Under the pieces are notes generated by a model that ran no database searches, was not told where the DNA came from, and saw only the letters and a program-made list of their open reading frames with translations. Shown one piece after another: positions 25,763 to 34,766 of a stretch of DNA of 64,000 nt (positions are counted from its first letter, which is position 1; every line of letters starts with the position of its first letter). Where the stretch lies: the NCBI RefSeq assembly GCF_018343715.1, contig NZ_JAGYPL010000003.1, forward strand, positions 317,784 to 381,783, in the 5' to 3' direction. The translations under genes were made by a program, and so were the position numbers. Origin of the DNA: Bacillus sp. FJAT-49711 (GTDB lineage Bacteria > Bacillota > Bacilli > Bacillales > Bacillaceae_C).

Positions 25763-27688
25763 TTATCTTTCATTATTATTATATTGATAGTCTTCTGGAT
25801 TCACCGGAACAAATCCTTCCGGTTGATAAAATCGCAGTAAATCTTTCGTGACAATTCGGTCGGATATTTCCAATTTCTCTTTAGTAATTTGATCGGATGA
25901 TTCACAAGCCTGAACATCCAATTCTTCTCCTGTATCCGTTGAATAACAATTTCCATTTACTTGAGTCACTTCAGATGAAACAAAGTCTCCATTTCGGAAA
26001 GGAACCAATTCCTTATATTCGGGAGAGAAAATGTCATTCCCTATTTGTAAATAGTCATTTGTTTTTACTCCTAGTAAATGAAGAACTGTAGGCATTACAT
26101 CTACTTCACCACTATATTTATGAATAACTTTTCCTTCTTTTCCAGGAATGTGGATAAAGAGTGGAACTTTTTGCAACTGTGCATTTTCAAATGGCGTAAT
26201 CTCTTCACCCATCACTTGTGCCATTGCATCATTGTGATTTTCAGAAATACCGTAATGATCTCCATACATCACGATTACTGTATTGTCATACAAACCGGAT
26301 TCTTTAAGATCATTGAAAAATTGCTCTAACGCTTGGTCCATATAGTTGGCGGACTGAAAGTATTGATTCACTACTTTATCGCCAAAATCACCTGCCGGGA
26401 AGTACGTATCTCCTTCATCCATTTTGAATGGGAAATGATTCGAGAGCAAGATGAAATTCGAATAAAACGGTTGTGGCAATGATTCTAATAATGGCATGGA
26501 TTCTTCTAAGAATGGTTTATCCTTCATTCCATAGTTTTTAACATTTTCTGGAGTCATGCTGTAATATGTTGCATCAAAAAATTGATCGATTCCAAAGGCT
26601 TTATACATTTCATTCCGGTTCCAGAATGTTTTATAGTTTCCGTGAAAAGTAGCGGATGTGTATCCTCTTGATTTCAAGATGGCCGGAGCGGATTGGTAAG
26701 TATTTTGCGCCTTATTGATAAAAACAGATCCTTGTGATAATGGAAATAAAGAATTTCCCATCATGAACTCTGCGTCAGATGTCTTGCCTTGTCCCGTTTG
26801 GTGAAAAAAGTTATCAAAATAATAAGCTTCACCAGTACGAGCGAGAGAGTTTAAAAATGGCGTAACTTCCTGTCCATTCAATTTGTAATCGATAATAAAT
26901 GACTGCAGCGATTCTAGTGAGATATAAATAACATTCATCCCTTTTGCCTTTCCAAAATAGTCAGCATCAGGTTTAGCAAAATTAGCTTTTATATTATTCT
27001 CAATCTCTGTTAGATCATCACCGCTCGCAAAAGTTCTTTGAATGGAGGATCTTGTACTAATGATTCCATCATAAATCGAGAAGTTATTGATCCCTAAATA
27101 TTTTACGAGATAGTTGCGGTCAAACGATCTTGTAAGTAGTTCTGGCCGATCTGCTTCGGCTAATGATAAATTAACCATAAAGATGGCAACAGCCGCCACA
27201 AGTGGTACAAGTGCAACTTTCCTATTTGAGCGAGCTTTCAAAGAAAATACTTTAAAAACAAGCAATAGTACGAGAATGATGGTATCAGAAAAATAAAATA
27301 TATCTAATGGCGACATTAATGATAGTGCACTTTCTGATTGGCCTCCATTCACTTTTAGCTGTGAAATGACCGGCAACGTAATAAAATCATCAAAAAACCG
27401 ATAGTACACGACATTTGCATATAGCCAAAAGGACATCAAAAATTCAATTCCAACTAATATGGCTCCCCATCGTTTCTTTTTACTTAAAAAAGATAATCCA
27501 AGAAAAAACAACGCGGAACTGATTGGATTAATGAATAGCAAAAACTGCTGCAATTCATTATCGATTCCTAAATTAAATTCTATTCTATACGTTATATACG
27601 TTTTAATCCAAAAGAGGAAAACGGCTACTAGGAAGAATTGGAAGTTTTTGTCACCAAGACTTACTCCGAATTTTTTAAGTCTTTCCAA
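25763..27688 (-). CDS. LTA synthase family sulfatase-fold transferase
   Basis: Membrane enzyme of 641 residues. Five N-terminal membrane segments (about residues 15-175) are followed by an extracellular sulfatase-like domain (about 245-560). The catalytic threonine lies in GQGKTSDAEFMMGNSLFP. Metal-site segments include YISLESLQSFI and VMYGDHYGISENHND. Family members (LtaS, YfnI, YqgS, YvgJ) polymerise or prime glycerol-phosphate chains of lipoteichoic acid. Length cannot decide which paralogue it is. A TATAAT-like -10 lies about 60 bases upstream. The gene stands alone between repeats and the metal-ATPase operon. Confidence 0.9.
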   Translation of the reverse strand: MERLKKFGVSLGDKNFQFFLVAVFLFWIKTYITYRIEFNLGIDNELQQFLLFINPISSALFFLGLSFLSKKKRWGAILVGIEFLMSFWLYANVVYYRFFDDFITLPVISQLKVNGGQSESALSLMSPLDIFYFSDTIILVLLLVFKVFSLKARSNRKVALVPLVAAVAIFMVNLSLAEADRPELLTRSFDRNYLVKYLGINNFSIYDGIISTRSSIQRTFASGDDLTEIENNIKANFAKPDADYFGKAKGMNVIYISLESLQSFIIDYKLNGQEVTPFLNSLARTGEAYYFDNFFHQTGQGKTSDAEFMMGNSLFPLSQGSVFINKAQNTYQSAPAILKSRGYTSATFHGNYKTFWNRNEMYKAFGIDQFFDATYYSMTPENVKNYGMKDKPFLEESMPLLESLPQPFYSNFILLSNHFPFKMDEGDTYFPAGDFGDKVVNQYFQSANYMDQALEQFFNDLKESGLYDNTVIVMYGDHYGISENHNDAMAQVMGEEITPFENAQLQKVPLFIHIPGKEGKVIHKYSGEVDVMPTVLHLLGVKTNDYLQIGNDIFSPEYKELVPFRNGDFVSSEVTQVNGNCYSTDTGEELDVQACESSDQITKEKLEISDRIVTKDLLRFYQPEGFVPVNPEDYQYNNNER

Positions 27689-27863
27689 CTAAAACACTCC
27701 TTACTCTTAAATTTCAAAACAACATAAATATTATACTGCCTTTTCAGAAAAAATCCAGAGGAAAAGGTTGGATTTAAAATTATTTTACTAATACATGCTG
27801 TTTTCGTGCACTTTTTCACCTGAATGTCAACGGAATGTTAAATATGTAAAACTTTAGCCAAAC

Positions 27864-27877
27864 TTGATACGCGTCAA
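27864..27877. promoter_or_regulatory. Fnr/Crp-type operator upstream of the metal-ATPase operon
   Basis: TTGATACGCGTCAA matches the Fnr consensus TTGATNNNNATCAA at 9 of 10 defined bases. Its centre is about 41.5 bases before the start site predicted from the TATAAT at 27900-27905, the class II activator position. The -35 region (AGGAAG) is poor, as expected for an activated promoter. Confidence 0.7.
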
Positions 27878-27899
27878 GGAAGTGTCTTAAAAATGATTT

Positions 27900-27905
27900 T
27901 ATAAT
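27900..27905 (+). promoter_or_regulatory. -10 element of the metal-ATPase operon
   Basis: Perfect TATAAT, 43 bases ahead of the HMA gene start and correctly placed relative to the Fnr-like box. No good -35 is present. Confidence 0.65.
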
Positions 27906-27947
27906 GAAGACAGAAACAAACAAATAACAATTTAGGAGGCGGTTTAC

Positions 27948-28157
27948 ATGACCACTATTAAATTTCAATTGGAGACTCTTTCTTGCCCATCATGCATAAA
28001 AAAAATTGAAACAGCTCTAAAAAAACAAAAAGGGGTAAATGAAGCAAAAGTATTATTTCATTCCAGCAAAGTAAAAACCGAATATGATGAAACCCTTGTA
28101 TCAGCTGAGCAATTAAAAGATACGATTCTAAAGCTTGGTTATCCTGTTTTAAAATAG
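27948..28157 (+). CDS. Heavy-metal-associated (HMA) domain protein, metallochaperone
   Basis: Protein of 69 residues with a single HMA fold (CopZ-like). The metal motif is LSCPSCIKKIE, i.e. CxxC at residues 13-16. It lacks the usual MT/HCxxC methionine. AGGAGGCGG stands before the ATG. The following P-type ATPase lacks its own N-terminal HMA domain, so this protein probably delivers the metal to it as a separate subunit. Confidence 0.88.
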   Translation: MTTIKFQLETLSCPSCIKKIETALKKQKGVNEAKVLFHSSKVKTEYDETLVSAEQLKDTILKLGYPVLK

Positions 28158-28168
28158 GGGTGAAGAAG

Positions 28169-30091
28169 ATGACTAGGAATATTAAAACAAATATCGCTGT
28201 TGCCGCCGGAACCCTTCTTTTAACAGCACTTGTCTTTCATCTATCTGGATTCGGTCTAATAAAAGAAATACTTCTTATCCTATCAACCATTATAGCCGGA
28301 ATTCCAATCATAATGAAAGCAATACAATCTTTGTACATGAAATCATTTAGCATTGAACTTCTCGTCTCTATTGCCATTATTGGAGCACTTTTTATCGGAG
28401 AATATGTAGAGTCAGCCGTCGTCTCTTTCCTCTTTTTATTCGGAGCCTACCTAGAAGCAAGGACACTAGAAAAAACGAGATCGTCCATTAAAAGCTTAAT
28501 GGATATGGCTCCCCTTGAAGCCAGCGTGATTAAAAATGGGGAAATGGTCCGTATCAAAGTAGATGAAATCGAAAAAGGCGATCGAGTACTTGTTCAATCC
28601 GGTGAAAAAGTGGCAGTAGACGGCAAAGTTGTTGCTGGCACAGCTTTTATCAACGAGGCTATGATTACAGGAGAATCGCAGCCTGCAAACAAAAAACTTC
28701 ATGATAAAGTATATAGCGGAACAATTATAGATAATGGATATATTGAAGTGATGGCGGAAAAAATTGGCGAAGATACAACTTTTGCAAAAATGATCGAGCT
28801 CGTTGAAGAAGCGCAAGAAACGAAGACAAAAACGGAAAAATTTCTAGAAAAATTTGCGAACTTCTACACTCCTGCTATCATCGTTCTTTCCATCATCGTC
28901 TTTATATTTACAAGAAACATTGAATTTACGCTAACATTTCTTGTCATTGCATGTCCTGGAGCTTTAGTTATCTCCGCGCCTGTTTCAATTGTTGCGGGAA
29001 TTGGCAATGGCGCAAAAAATGGCGTTTTAATTAAAGGCGGAGAAATAATGGAAAAGTTAGCGAAAGTGAATGCAATTGTTTTTGATAAAACAGGGACGTT
29101 AACACAAGGAAAACCAGTCGTCACAGATATTAAAACTTCTACGATGGATGAAAATAATTTCCTTCAAATAGTCGCTGAGGCGGAAATCGCTTCTGAACAC
29201 CATCTTGGCCAAACGATTGTGAAGGAAGCTAAAGAACGGAACTTATCACTTTCGAATGAACCTGAGCAAGTCAAAGTCATTAAAGGTCATGGAATAAAGG
29301 CATTTATAGATGGCAAACAGCTTGATATTGGTAATCGAAAACTAATGGAACAAAACAGTATAGTGCTTCCTAATGTAATGAATACGTATGCCACAGACCG
29401 AGAAAAGCAAGGAAACACGGCCATTTTTGTTGCAATAAATGGTAAAGTGGAAGGAATTATTTCCATAGCGGATCCGATTCGCCACGATGCTGCTCAAACG
29501 ATAAAAAAATTACGAGCTGCTGGCATGAAAGAAATCTATATGTTAACAGGCGATAACCGCCACACAGCTGAACTCGTTGCTGCTGTCCTAGGTATTGATG
29601 AAGTGTATGCCGAAATGTTGCCGGAAGATAAAGTAGCCAAAGTTCAAGAATTGAAAAATCATGGCTTGCAAGTTGCCATGGCTGGAGACGGAATAAACGA
29701 CGCTCCAGCGATTGCCACCGCCGATATAGGTCTCGCCATGGGGGTTTCAGGTACAGACGTATCGATGGAAACCGCAGATATCGTATTGATGGCTGATAAG
29801 TTAGATCAGTTAGTTCATGCTTATTCCCTATCAAAAGCAACAGTACGAAACATGAAGCAGAATACGTTTTTTGCCGTAGGAACTGTGTCGCTCCTTTTAA
29901 TAGGTGTATTGCTCCAAAAAGTGTTCCTTGCAGCGGGAATGCTAATTCATGAATTAAGCGTCTTAATCGTTATCCTTAACGCTATCCGACTCGTTAGTTA
30001 TAATAAGAAGAAAAGCGGAAGTACCTTGTTCACCGACGTACAAACTTCAGGGCCTTTGACCGAGATAAAGGAAACACGATCAGCCCATTAG
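28169..30091 (+). CDS. Heavy-metal translocating P1B-type ATPase
   Basis: Membrane pump of about 640 residues. It has the actuator motif TGES, phosphorylation site DKTGTLTQGK, the SEHHLGQ (HP-like) region and hinge GDGINDAP. The metal-channel motif in membrane segment 6 reads CPGAL where Zn/Cd/Cu pumps have CPC, so one expected cysteine is missing. No N-terminal HMA domain is present; the preceding gene supplies one. GGGGTGA precedes the ATG at 28169. The last 27 or so residues, after LVSYNKKKSG, are encoded by a dispersed intergenic repeat that also provides the stop codon. Metal specificity is not decided. Confidence 0.88.
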   Translation: MTRNIKTNIAVAAGTLLLTALVFHLSGFGLIKEILLILSTIIAGIPIIMKAIQSLYMKSFSIELLVSIAIIGALFIGEYVESAVVSFLFLFGAYLEARTLEKTRSSIKSLMDMAPLEASVIKNGEMVRIKVDEIEKGDRVLVQSGEKVAVDGKVVAGTAFINEAMITGESQPANKKLHDKVYSGTIIDNGYIEVMAEKIGEDTTFAKMIELVEEAQETKTKTEKFLEKFANFYTPAIIVLSIIVFIFTRNIEFTLTFLVIACPGALVISAPVSIVAGIGNGAKNGVLIKGGEIMEKLAKVNAIVFDKTGTLTQGKPVVTDIKTSTMDENNFLQIVAEAEIASEHHLGQTIVKEAKERNLSLSNEPEQVKVIKGHGIKAFIDGKQLDIGNRKLMEQNSIVLPNVMNTYATDREKQGNTAIFVAINGKVEGIISIADPIRHDAAQTIKKLRAAGMKEIYMLTGDNRHTAELVAAVLGIDEVYAEMLPEDKVAKVQELKNHGLQVAMAGDGINDAPAIATADIGLAMGVSGTDVSMETADIVLMADKLDQLVHAYSLSKATVRNMKQNTFFAVGTVSLLLIGVLLQKVFLAAGMLIHELSVLIVILNAIRLVSYNKKKSGSTLFTDVQTSGPLTEIKETRSAH

Positions 30092-30165
30092 GACGAATCG
30101 ATGCTGACTTATCGTAAGGAAAAGGATAAGAAGTTTACTAGTCGATAGGTGCTGGAACTGGACAA
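30008..30165 (+). repeat. Dispersed intergenic repeat, full-length copy overlapping a gene end
   Basis: It runs from AGAAAAGCGGAAGTACC through GACGTACAAACTTCAGGG and GAGATAAAGGAAACACGA to ACTAGTCGATAGGTGCTGGAACTGGACA, co-linear with the copy at 2640-2793. Its first 84 bases are read as the C-terminal tail and stop codon of the P-type ATPase. Confidence 0.88.
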
Positions 30166-30195
30166 TGAAAAGCAGCAAAGCAAATACGAGAGGAC

Positions 30196-30903
30196 GTGTG
30201 GCCATTGAGAGAGTGCGGACATCTTAATCCGAACGCTAATGAGATGCAGCAGCTTTGCATCTCACTAGTGCCGATTTTTAATCATTTGAAACCGGAAGAA
30301 ATGAAAGAAATCGTCAAAACAACAAGACATGCAGCTTATGGGCGCAACCAAGAAATTTATGGACCAGGAGATCACTCTGATCATCTGTATATTGTTCACA
30401 AAGGCCGTGTAAAAATATTTCGGTTATCTGAATCAGGGAAAGAACAGCTGCTTCGAATTTTAGAGCCAGGTGATTTCATGGGCGAGCTAGCTCTCTTCTC
30501 CGCATCTACCTTTGATCACTTTGCTGTCACAATGGAAAGAACAGAGATATGTATTATGAGGCGTTCAGAATTACAATCCTTTTTAATGAAGTACCCCGCT
30601 ATATCTTTAAAAATTCTTGAAGAATTTAGTCGCAGACTAGAACGCACCGAAATTCTAGTAAGTAATTTAACATCGGAAGATACAGAAAAAAGAATTGCTA
30701 TGTATTTATTGGAACTACTTAGTAAGACAGAAAAGCAAACAATCACACTCCCCATGTCAAAAAAAGATATTGCCTCCTATCTTGGAACAACTCCAGAAAC
30801 GGTAAGCCGAAAATTAGCGGAGTTTCAACAACGCGGTTGGCTCATACAGACTGCCCCTAAGAAAATTCAAATTATTGATAAGCTAGCATTAATGGACTTA
30901 TAG
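30196..30903 (+). CDS. Crp/Fnr family transcriptional regulator
   Basis: Regulator of about 235 residues. An N-terminal cyclic-nucleotide-binding-type beta roll (about residues 25-140; GDFMGELALFSAS) is joined by a dimer helix to a winged helix-turn-helix (SKKDIASYLGTTPETVSRKL). The recognition helix has the E..SR triad that reads TTGA half-sites in Fnr proteins. The N-terminus holds Cys7, His9 and Cys21 (ECGH...QQLC), a possible redox or metal-sensing group. It ends the HMA-ATPase cassette and a matching operator lies before that operon. The start (GTG at 30196 or TTG at 30205) is uncertain. Confidence 0.87.
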   Translation: MWPLRECGHLNPNANEMQQLCISLVPIFNHLKPEEMKEIVKTTRHAAYGRNQEIYGPGDHSDHLYIVHKGRVKIFRLSESGKEQLLRILEPGDFMGELALFSASTFDHFAVTMERTEICIMRRSELQSFLMKYPAISLKILEEFSRRLERTEILVSNLTSEDTEKRIAMYLLELLSKTEKQTITLPMSKKDIASYLGTTPETVSRKLAEFQQRGWLIQTAPKKIQIIDKLALMDL

Positions 30904-30925
30904 GAAAACCGCCAGGCGGTTTTCT
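30904..30925 (+). terminator. Terminator of the Crp/Fnr regulator gene
   Basis: The perfect hairpin AAAACCGCC-A-GGCGGTTTT is followed by CTTTG. It begins right after the stop codon. Confidence 0.85.
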
Positions 30926-31010
30926 TTGTTTTTAAATACAGGCTTTACATATATTCACCATTAATCGAGAATGCTAATGAATATCACGTTTTTCGAAAAG
31001 GTGGCCCCCA

Positions 31011-32360
31011 ATGCTTATTAAATCAAAAAACTTGGATGTCTCCTCCACTTTTCCTTGGATTATTGAAAAATTAAAACCAACATTTGATTTTACACACAAG
31101 CCACTACATATCGACGATAAACAAATCGAACTTTTATACATTAAAACTGTCGTAGATGGAGATAGACTTCATAGTACCGTTATTAAGCCTTTTTTTGAAA
31201 TGCCTTCCTTAAACAATATAGAGTCCTACTTTACGTCCCTGCCTAACCAACAGGAAATTAGTTCAAAGGATCAATTATTGGTGGAATTAACAAAGGGGAG
31301 TGTCTTGATCGGAATAAAAGAAACAATTCTCTTATTTGATTTTAAAAAAGTTTATATTGATGTTCCGCTCCCGACGAATGTAGAGCCAACTATTCAAGGG
31401 CCACAATATGCTCTTAGTGAAGATTTAATTACGAATATTAATATGATTCGCCAACGTTATCATCAGCCATCTTTAAGGGTTGAAATGTATTCCGTTGGAA
31501 AAAAAGTCAATCAATCGGTTGCGATTCTCTACGATGAAGACACCGTAAAAAAAGAAGCTTTGAAACAAATTAGGTCAAAATTGAAAGAAATCGATAAAGA
31601 TTTGATTCTAGCGAGTGCCGATTTAACACGATGCTTAAATAATAAAAAGCGTGCCTTATTGCCGACCACTATTTTGACTGAACGAACTGATCGTATCAGC
31701 TACAATATTTCAGGTGGGAAAGTCATTATTATGATGGACGGCGATTCAAACGCCATTCTTGCTCCAGCTGTATTTTTTGACTTCATGACCTCGATGGAAG
31801 ATGAATATCATCCATATTGGGTGGCAAAATTCACCTCATGTCTTCGATATATCGGATTTTTCAGTTGTATTGCTTTACCCGGATTATATGTCGGTATAAC
31901 TTCTTACAATCCTGATATTTTTCGTGCCTCACTCGCTTTATCTTTAGCAGGAAGTCGAGTAGGGGTCCCATATCCTTCTTACATAGAAGTTTTGTTAATG
32001 CTTATTGTGATGGAATTTTTAATAGAGGCTAGTATTAGACTTCCAAAAGCAGTTAGTGCAACGGCAACTACAGTAGGAGGGCTGATTCTGGGAACAGCTG
32101 TTACCGAAGCAGCGTTGGCATCCAATATATTGATTATTATTACTTCGGCTGTGGCAATTTCAATGTTCGTCATTCCTATTAACGAAATGAGTTTTGCCAT
32201 TAGAGTCAGTCGTTATGTCATTTTACTATTTACAATAATAGCGGGTATGACAGGACTAGCGCTCTCTTTGATTGGATTAATTATGTGGATGGCAAATAAA
32301 TCGAGTTATGGTGAAGCCTATTTTAAACTCTTTATACAAGGAAAAAAAGAAGAGACTTAG
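31011..32360 (+). CDS. Spore germination protein, GerA family (A subunit)
   Basis: GerAA-type germinant-receptor subunit of 449 residues. A soluble N-terminal domain (to about residue 265) is followed by a membrane domain with four to five segments. The family-typical stretch is SLAGSRVGVPYPSYIEVLLM, followed by EASIRLPKAVSATATTVGGL. A subunits act as nutrient-sensing parts of the receptor in the spore inner membrane. The gene starts an A-B-C operon; the B gene follows after 71 bases. It is about 90 residues shorter than the paralogue at 48.7-50.3 kb, mainly at both ends. Confidence 0.92.
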   Translation: MLIKSKNLDVSSTFPWIIEKLKPTFDFTHKPLHIDDKQIELLYIKTVVDGDRLHSTVIKPFFEMPSLNNIESYFTSLPNQQEISSKDQLLVELTKGSVLIGIKETILLFDFKKVYIDVPLPTNVEPTIQGPQYALSEDLITNINMIRQRYHQPSLRVEMYSVGKKVNQSVAILYDEDTVKKEALKQIRSKLKEIDKDLILASADLTRCLNNKKRALLPTTILTERTDRISYNISGGKVIIMMDGDSNAILAPAVFFDFMTSMEDEYHPYWVAKFTSCLRYIGFFSCIALPGLYVGITSYNPDIFRASLALSLAGSRVGVPYPSYIEVLLMLIVMEFLIEASIRLPKAVSATATTVGGLILGTAVTEAALASNILIIITSAVAISMFVIPINEMSFAIRVSRYVILLFTIIAGMTGLALSLIGLIMWMANKSSYGEAYFKLFIQGKKEET

Positions 32361-32431
32361 GTTAGGATATGGCGATTTTTCCACTGTTGAAAGATAAAAG
32401 TTTTATTATTTCCTGAAGTAGGGAGTAAAAC

Positions 32432-33529
32432 ATGAACCGTTATGTATACTATTTAATATATATTAATATGTTTGCCAGTATGGTTGTTTCAGTGCCAAAA
32501 ATACTTTTACAAGAAAGAAAAGACGGCGCTATCATTGGAATGATGCTTGGGATTATTGCAGGTATGCTTGTGATTTATGCCTACCTTTGGTTTTTTAATA
32601 AATTTCCTGGAAAAGACTATCCCGAATTGCTCAAAAAATATTTTCCTAAGTGGCTGCAAATTCCTTTTCTACTGTTCCTTTCTTTAGTTTGGTTTACAGC
32701 TGGTCTCAATACTTTAATTAGCTACACCTATATGTTAAAGAGGTTTTTAACACCTGAGATGTCTGTTGTTTGGATAACATCAACTTTTTTAATTTTTATT
32801 TCGTTTGGCATATTAATGCATACGAAGAGCATCCTGTACACTATTGAAACAATTCTTATCATATCATCACCTATTACTATTTTTTTATCTACAAAAGCTT
32901 TAATGAGCCCAGAATTTGAGTGGGACTTTGTCCGTGAAGCTGTTATGTATGGGTACCGTTTTCCTTCATATAGTGCCTTTACTGCATCTTTATATATTTT
33001 TCTTGGAATTACAAATCTCCTGATTTTCAATCGCGCTTGGTCAACGAAAGCAGTTCAAGTTTCGGGAAAGCATGTATTTTTGATGGGTTTGGCAGGGATC
33101 ATGATTTTATTTACCATCTATGCAGTACCGTTCGGAATGAATGGCTTTAGTAGTGTTGATCACCTTGTGTACCCAGCCATCACGACAAGCGATACTCTGC
33201 GAATGAAATTTGGGGTAATGGAGCGAGTCCTATATTTATTTTTATTATTCTTTTTATCCATTACTTTTCTAAACTTATTGCTTCATTGGCATGTATCCAT
33301 TGAAATCCTTAAAAGTTTGTTTTGGATTAAGAAATTCAAATGGAAAGAAAATAACTTAACACCTTATGTTTTCATAATCATTTTTTGGTTGATTTCCTTA
33401 AAAACCACTACTACCTTAAGTGAATATCAATTGTTTAAATATACCGATTACTTTTTTTATTGTTTACCTTTTATAACGATAATCATAATCGTTTCTTTTT
33501 GGTTCGTTAAAAGGAGGGCAAAAGTATGA
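32432..33529 (+). CDS. Spore germination permease, GerB family (B subunit)
   Basis: Membrane protein of 365 residues with about ten hydrophobic segments, of the amino-acid-permease-like endospore germination permease family (GerAB/GerKB). B subunits bind the germinant. Characteristic parts are PKILLQERKDGAIIGMMLG at the N-terminus and LLFFLSITFLNLLLHWHVS near residue 275. Its last 4 bases overlap the start of the C-subunit gene, so the two are translationally coupled. Confidence 0.9.
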   Translation: MNRYVYYLIYINMFASMVVSVPKILLQERKDGAIIGMMLGIIAGMLVIYAYLWFFNKFPGKDYPELLKKYFPKWLQIPFLLFLSLVWFTAGLNTLISYTYMLKRFLTPEMSVVWITSTFLIFISFGILMHTKSILYTIETILIISSPITIFLSTKALMSPEFEWDFVREAVMYGYRFPSYSAFTASLYIFLGITNLLIFNRAWSTKAVQVSGKHVFLMGLAGIMILFTIYAVPFGMNGFSSVDHLVYPAITTSDTLRMKFGVMERVLYLFLLFFLSITFLNLLLHWHVSIEILKSLFWIKKFKWKENNLTPYVFIIIFWLISLKTTTTLSEYQLFKYTDYFFYCLPFITIIIIVSFWFVKRRAKV

Positions 33530-34641
33530 ATTCCTTAATACGAAAAGTGCTGCTCCTTTTCATTTGCTTCTCCCTTGTTCTTCTATCCTCCTGTGGATTT
33601 AAAGATATCGATAAAAGAAGTTTCGTAATTGCCATTGGAATTGATTTGACGGAAAACAAGGAAAAACCTTATAAAATAACGTTGAAAATGGCGATTGCTT
33701 CGGGGGCATTAAAAGGAGGACAAGGTGGCGAAAAATACACTTATGTAACAAAAGAAAGTGAAACTCTCGCTAGAGCTTTCCGCATCATGAAGACACATGT
33801 AGACAAAGAAATGGATTTTGGTCATTCCAGCATCATTATTCTTGGAAGAAGCGTCATAGATAAGGATTTAGCAGATGTAATGGATCTTCTGATTAGAAGA
33901 AGGGATATTCAAATGATTTCGTGGGTTGGAGTAGGAGAACCATCAGCAGAAAACGTAGTAAAAACTGAACCTGCTTCTGAAATGGCAGGATCCCTCGCGC
34001 TTTCCAACTTTTTCTCCGATAACGGAGTAGAAAGTGCCTACATAGTTTCAACTTTTCTCTTCGATTTAAGAAGAAGAATGTTTGAGGGAGGTATAGATCC
34101 TATTTTGCCAATTGTCCGTTCGGATAAAAAAAAGACGAAATTAATGGTGAATGAGTCGGTCATCGCACCGAAAAGTAATAACAATATCACCCTATCCTCT
34201 AATGAAACGAAACTTTACAACTTATTAGCGAATAAAGCAAATAAAATAGATGTCCATGTTAAAAAAAATAAAAAGTCTTTTACAGTAGCACTTGATAAAT
34301 CAAAGGTAAAATACAAAATTATCACTTCTCCAAATTCACAGCCAGTCATCAAAATGAACATTAAGACGGTTGGTATTATAGAGGAATCTAATGAGAGTTT
34401 GTCCCCTTCTTTATTAAAAAAATACAGTAAACTTGTAAATCAAAAAATGAAAAAAGATGTCTTACAATTACTATCCAGGTTACAAAATGAAAAGGTCGAT
34501 CCATTGGGTTTCGGATTAAGATACAAAGCGACAAGACTTCATACAAAAGATACGTATAAGGAATGGAAAAACATTTATCCTAACGTAAGATTTGAAGTTA
34601 TGGTTGAAGTTTCAATCAAAAGTACAGGTACAATTGAATAG
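33526..34641 (+). CDS. Ger(x)C family spore germination lipoprotein (C subunit)
   Basis: Lipoprotein of 371 residues. The signal peptide ends in the lipobox LSSC (Cys 23), so it is anchored in the spore inner membrane. The GerC domain follows, with DIDKRSFVIAIGIDL and, near the C-terminus, VDPLGFGLRYKATRLH. It completes the receptor with the A and B proteins encoded upstream. AGGAGGG lies before the ATG inside the end of the B gene. Confidence 0.92.
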   Translation: MNSLIRKVLLLFICFSLVLLSSCGFKDIDKRSFVIAIGIDLTENKEKPYKITLKMAIASGALKGGQGGEKYTYVTKESETLARAFRIMKTHVDKEMDFGHSSIIILGRSVIDKDLADVMDLLIRRRDIQMISWVGVGEPSAENVVKTEPASEMAGSLALSNFFSDNGVESAYIVSTFLFDLRRRMFEGGIDPILPIVRSDKKKTKLMVNESVIAPKSNNNITLSSNETKLYNLLANKANKIDVHVKKNKKSFTVALDKSKVKYKIITSPNSQPVIKMNIKTVGIIEESNESLSPSLLKKYSKLVNQKMKKDVLQLLSRLQNEKVDPLGFGLRYKATRLHTKDTYKEWKNIYPNVRFEVMVEVSIKSTGTIE

Positions 34642-34766
34642 ATTGCTCAATTATTACAAAAAGGTTACAAGAAAAGCGAAAACTTTTACCTATTTATAAC
34701 TTTTAATCTCCTTCTAAACTTTATCATAAGGTAGACAGAAAAATGATTCAAAGGGGTTTAGGGGAA

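Noticed and set aside
29457-29840. Minus-strand frame of 127 codons inside the P-type ATPase gene
   Set aside because: Lies wholly opposite the conserved hinge region; no start signal.
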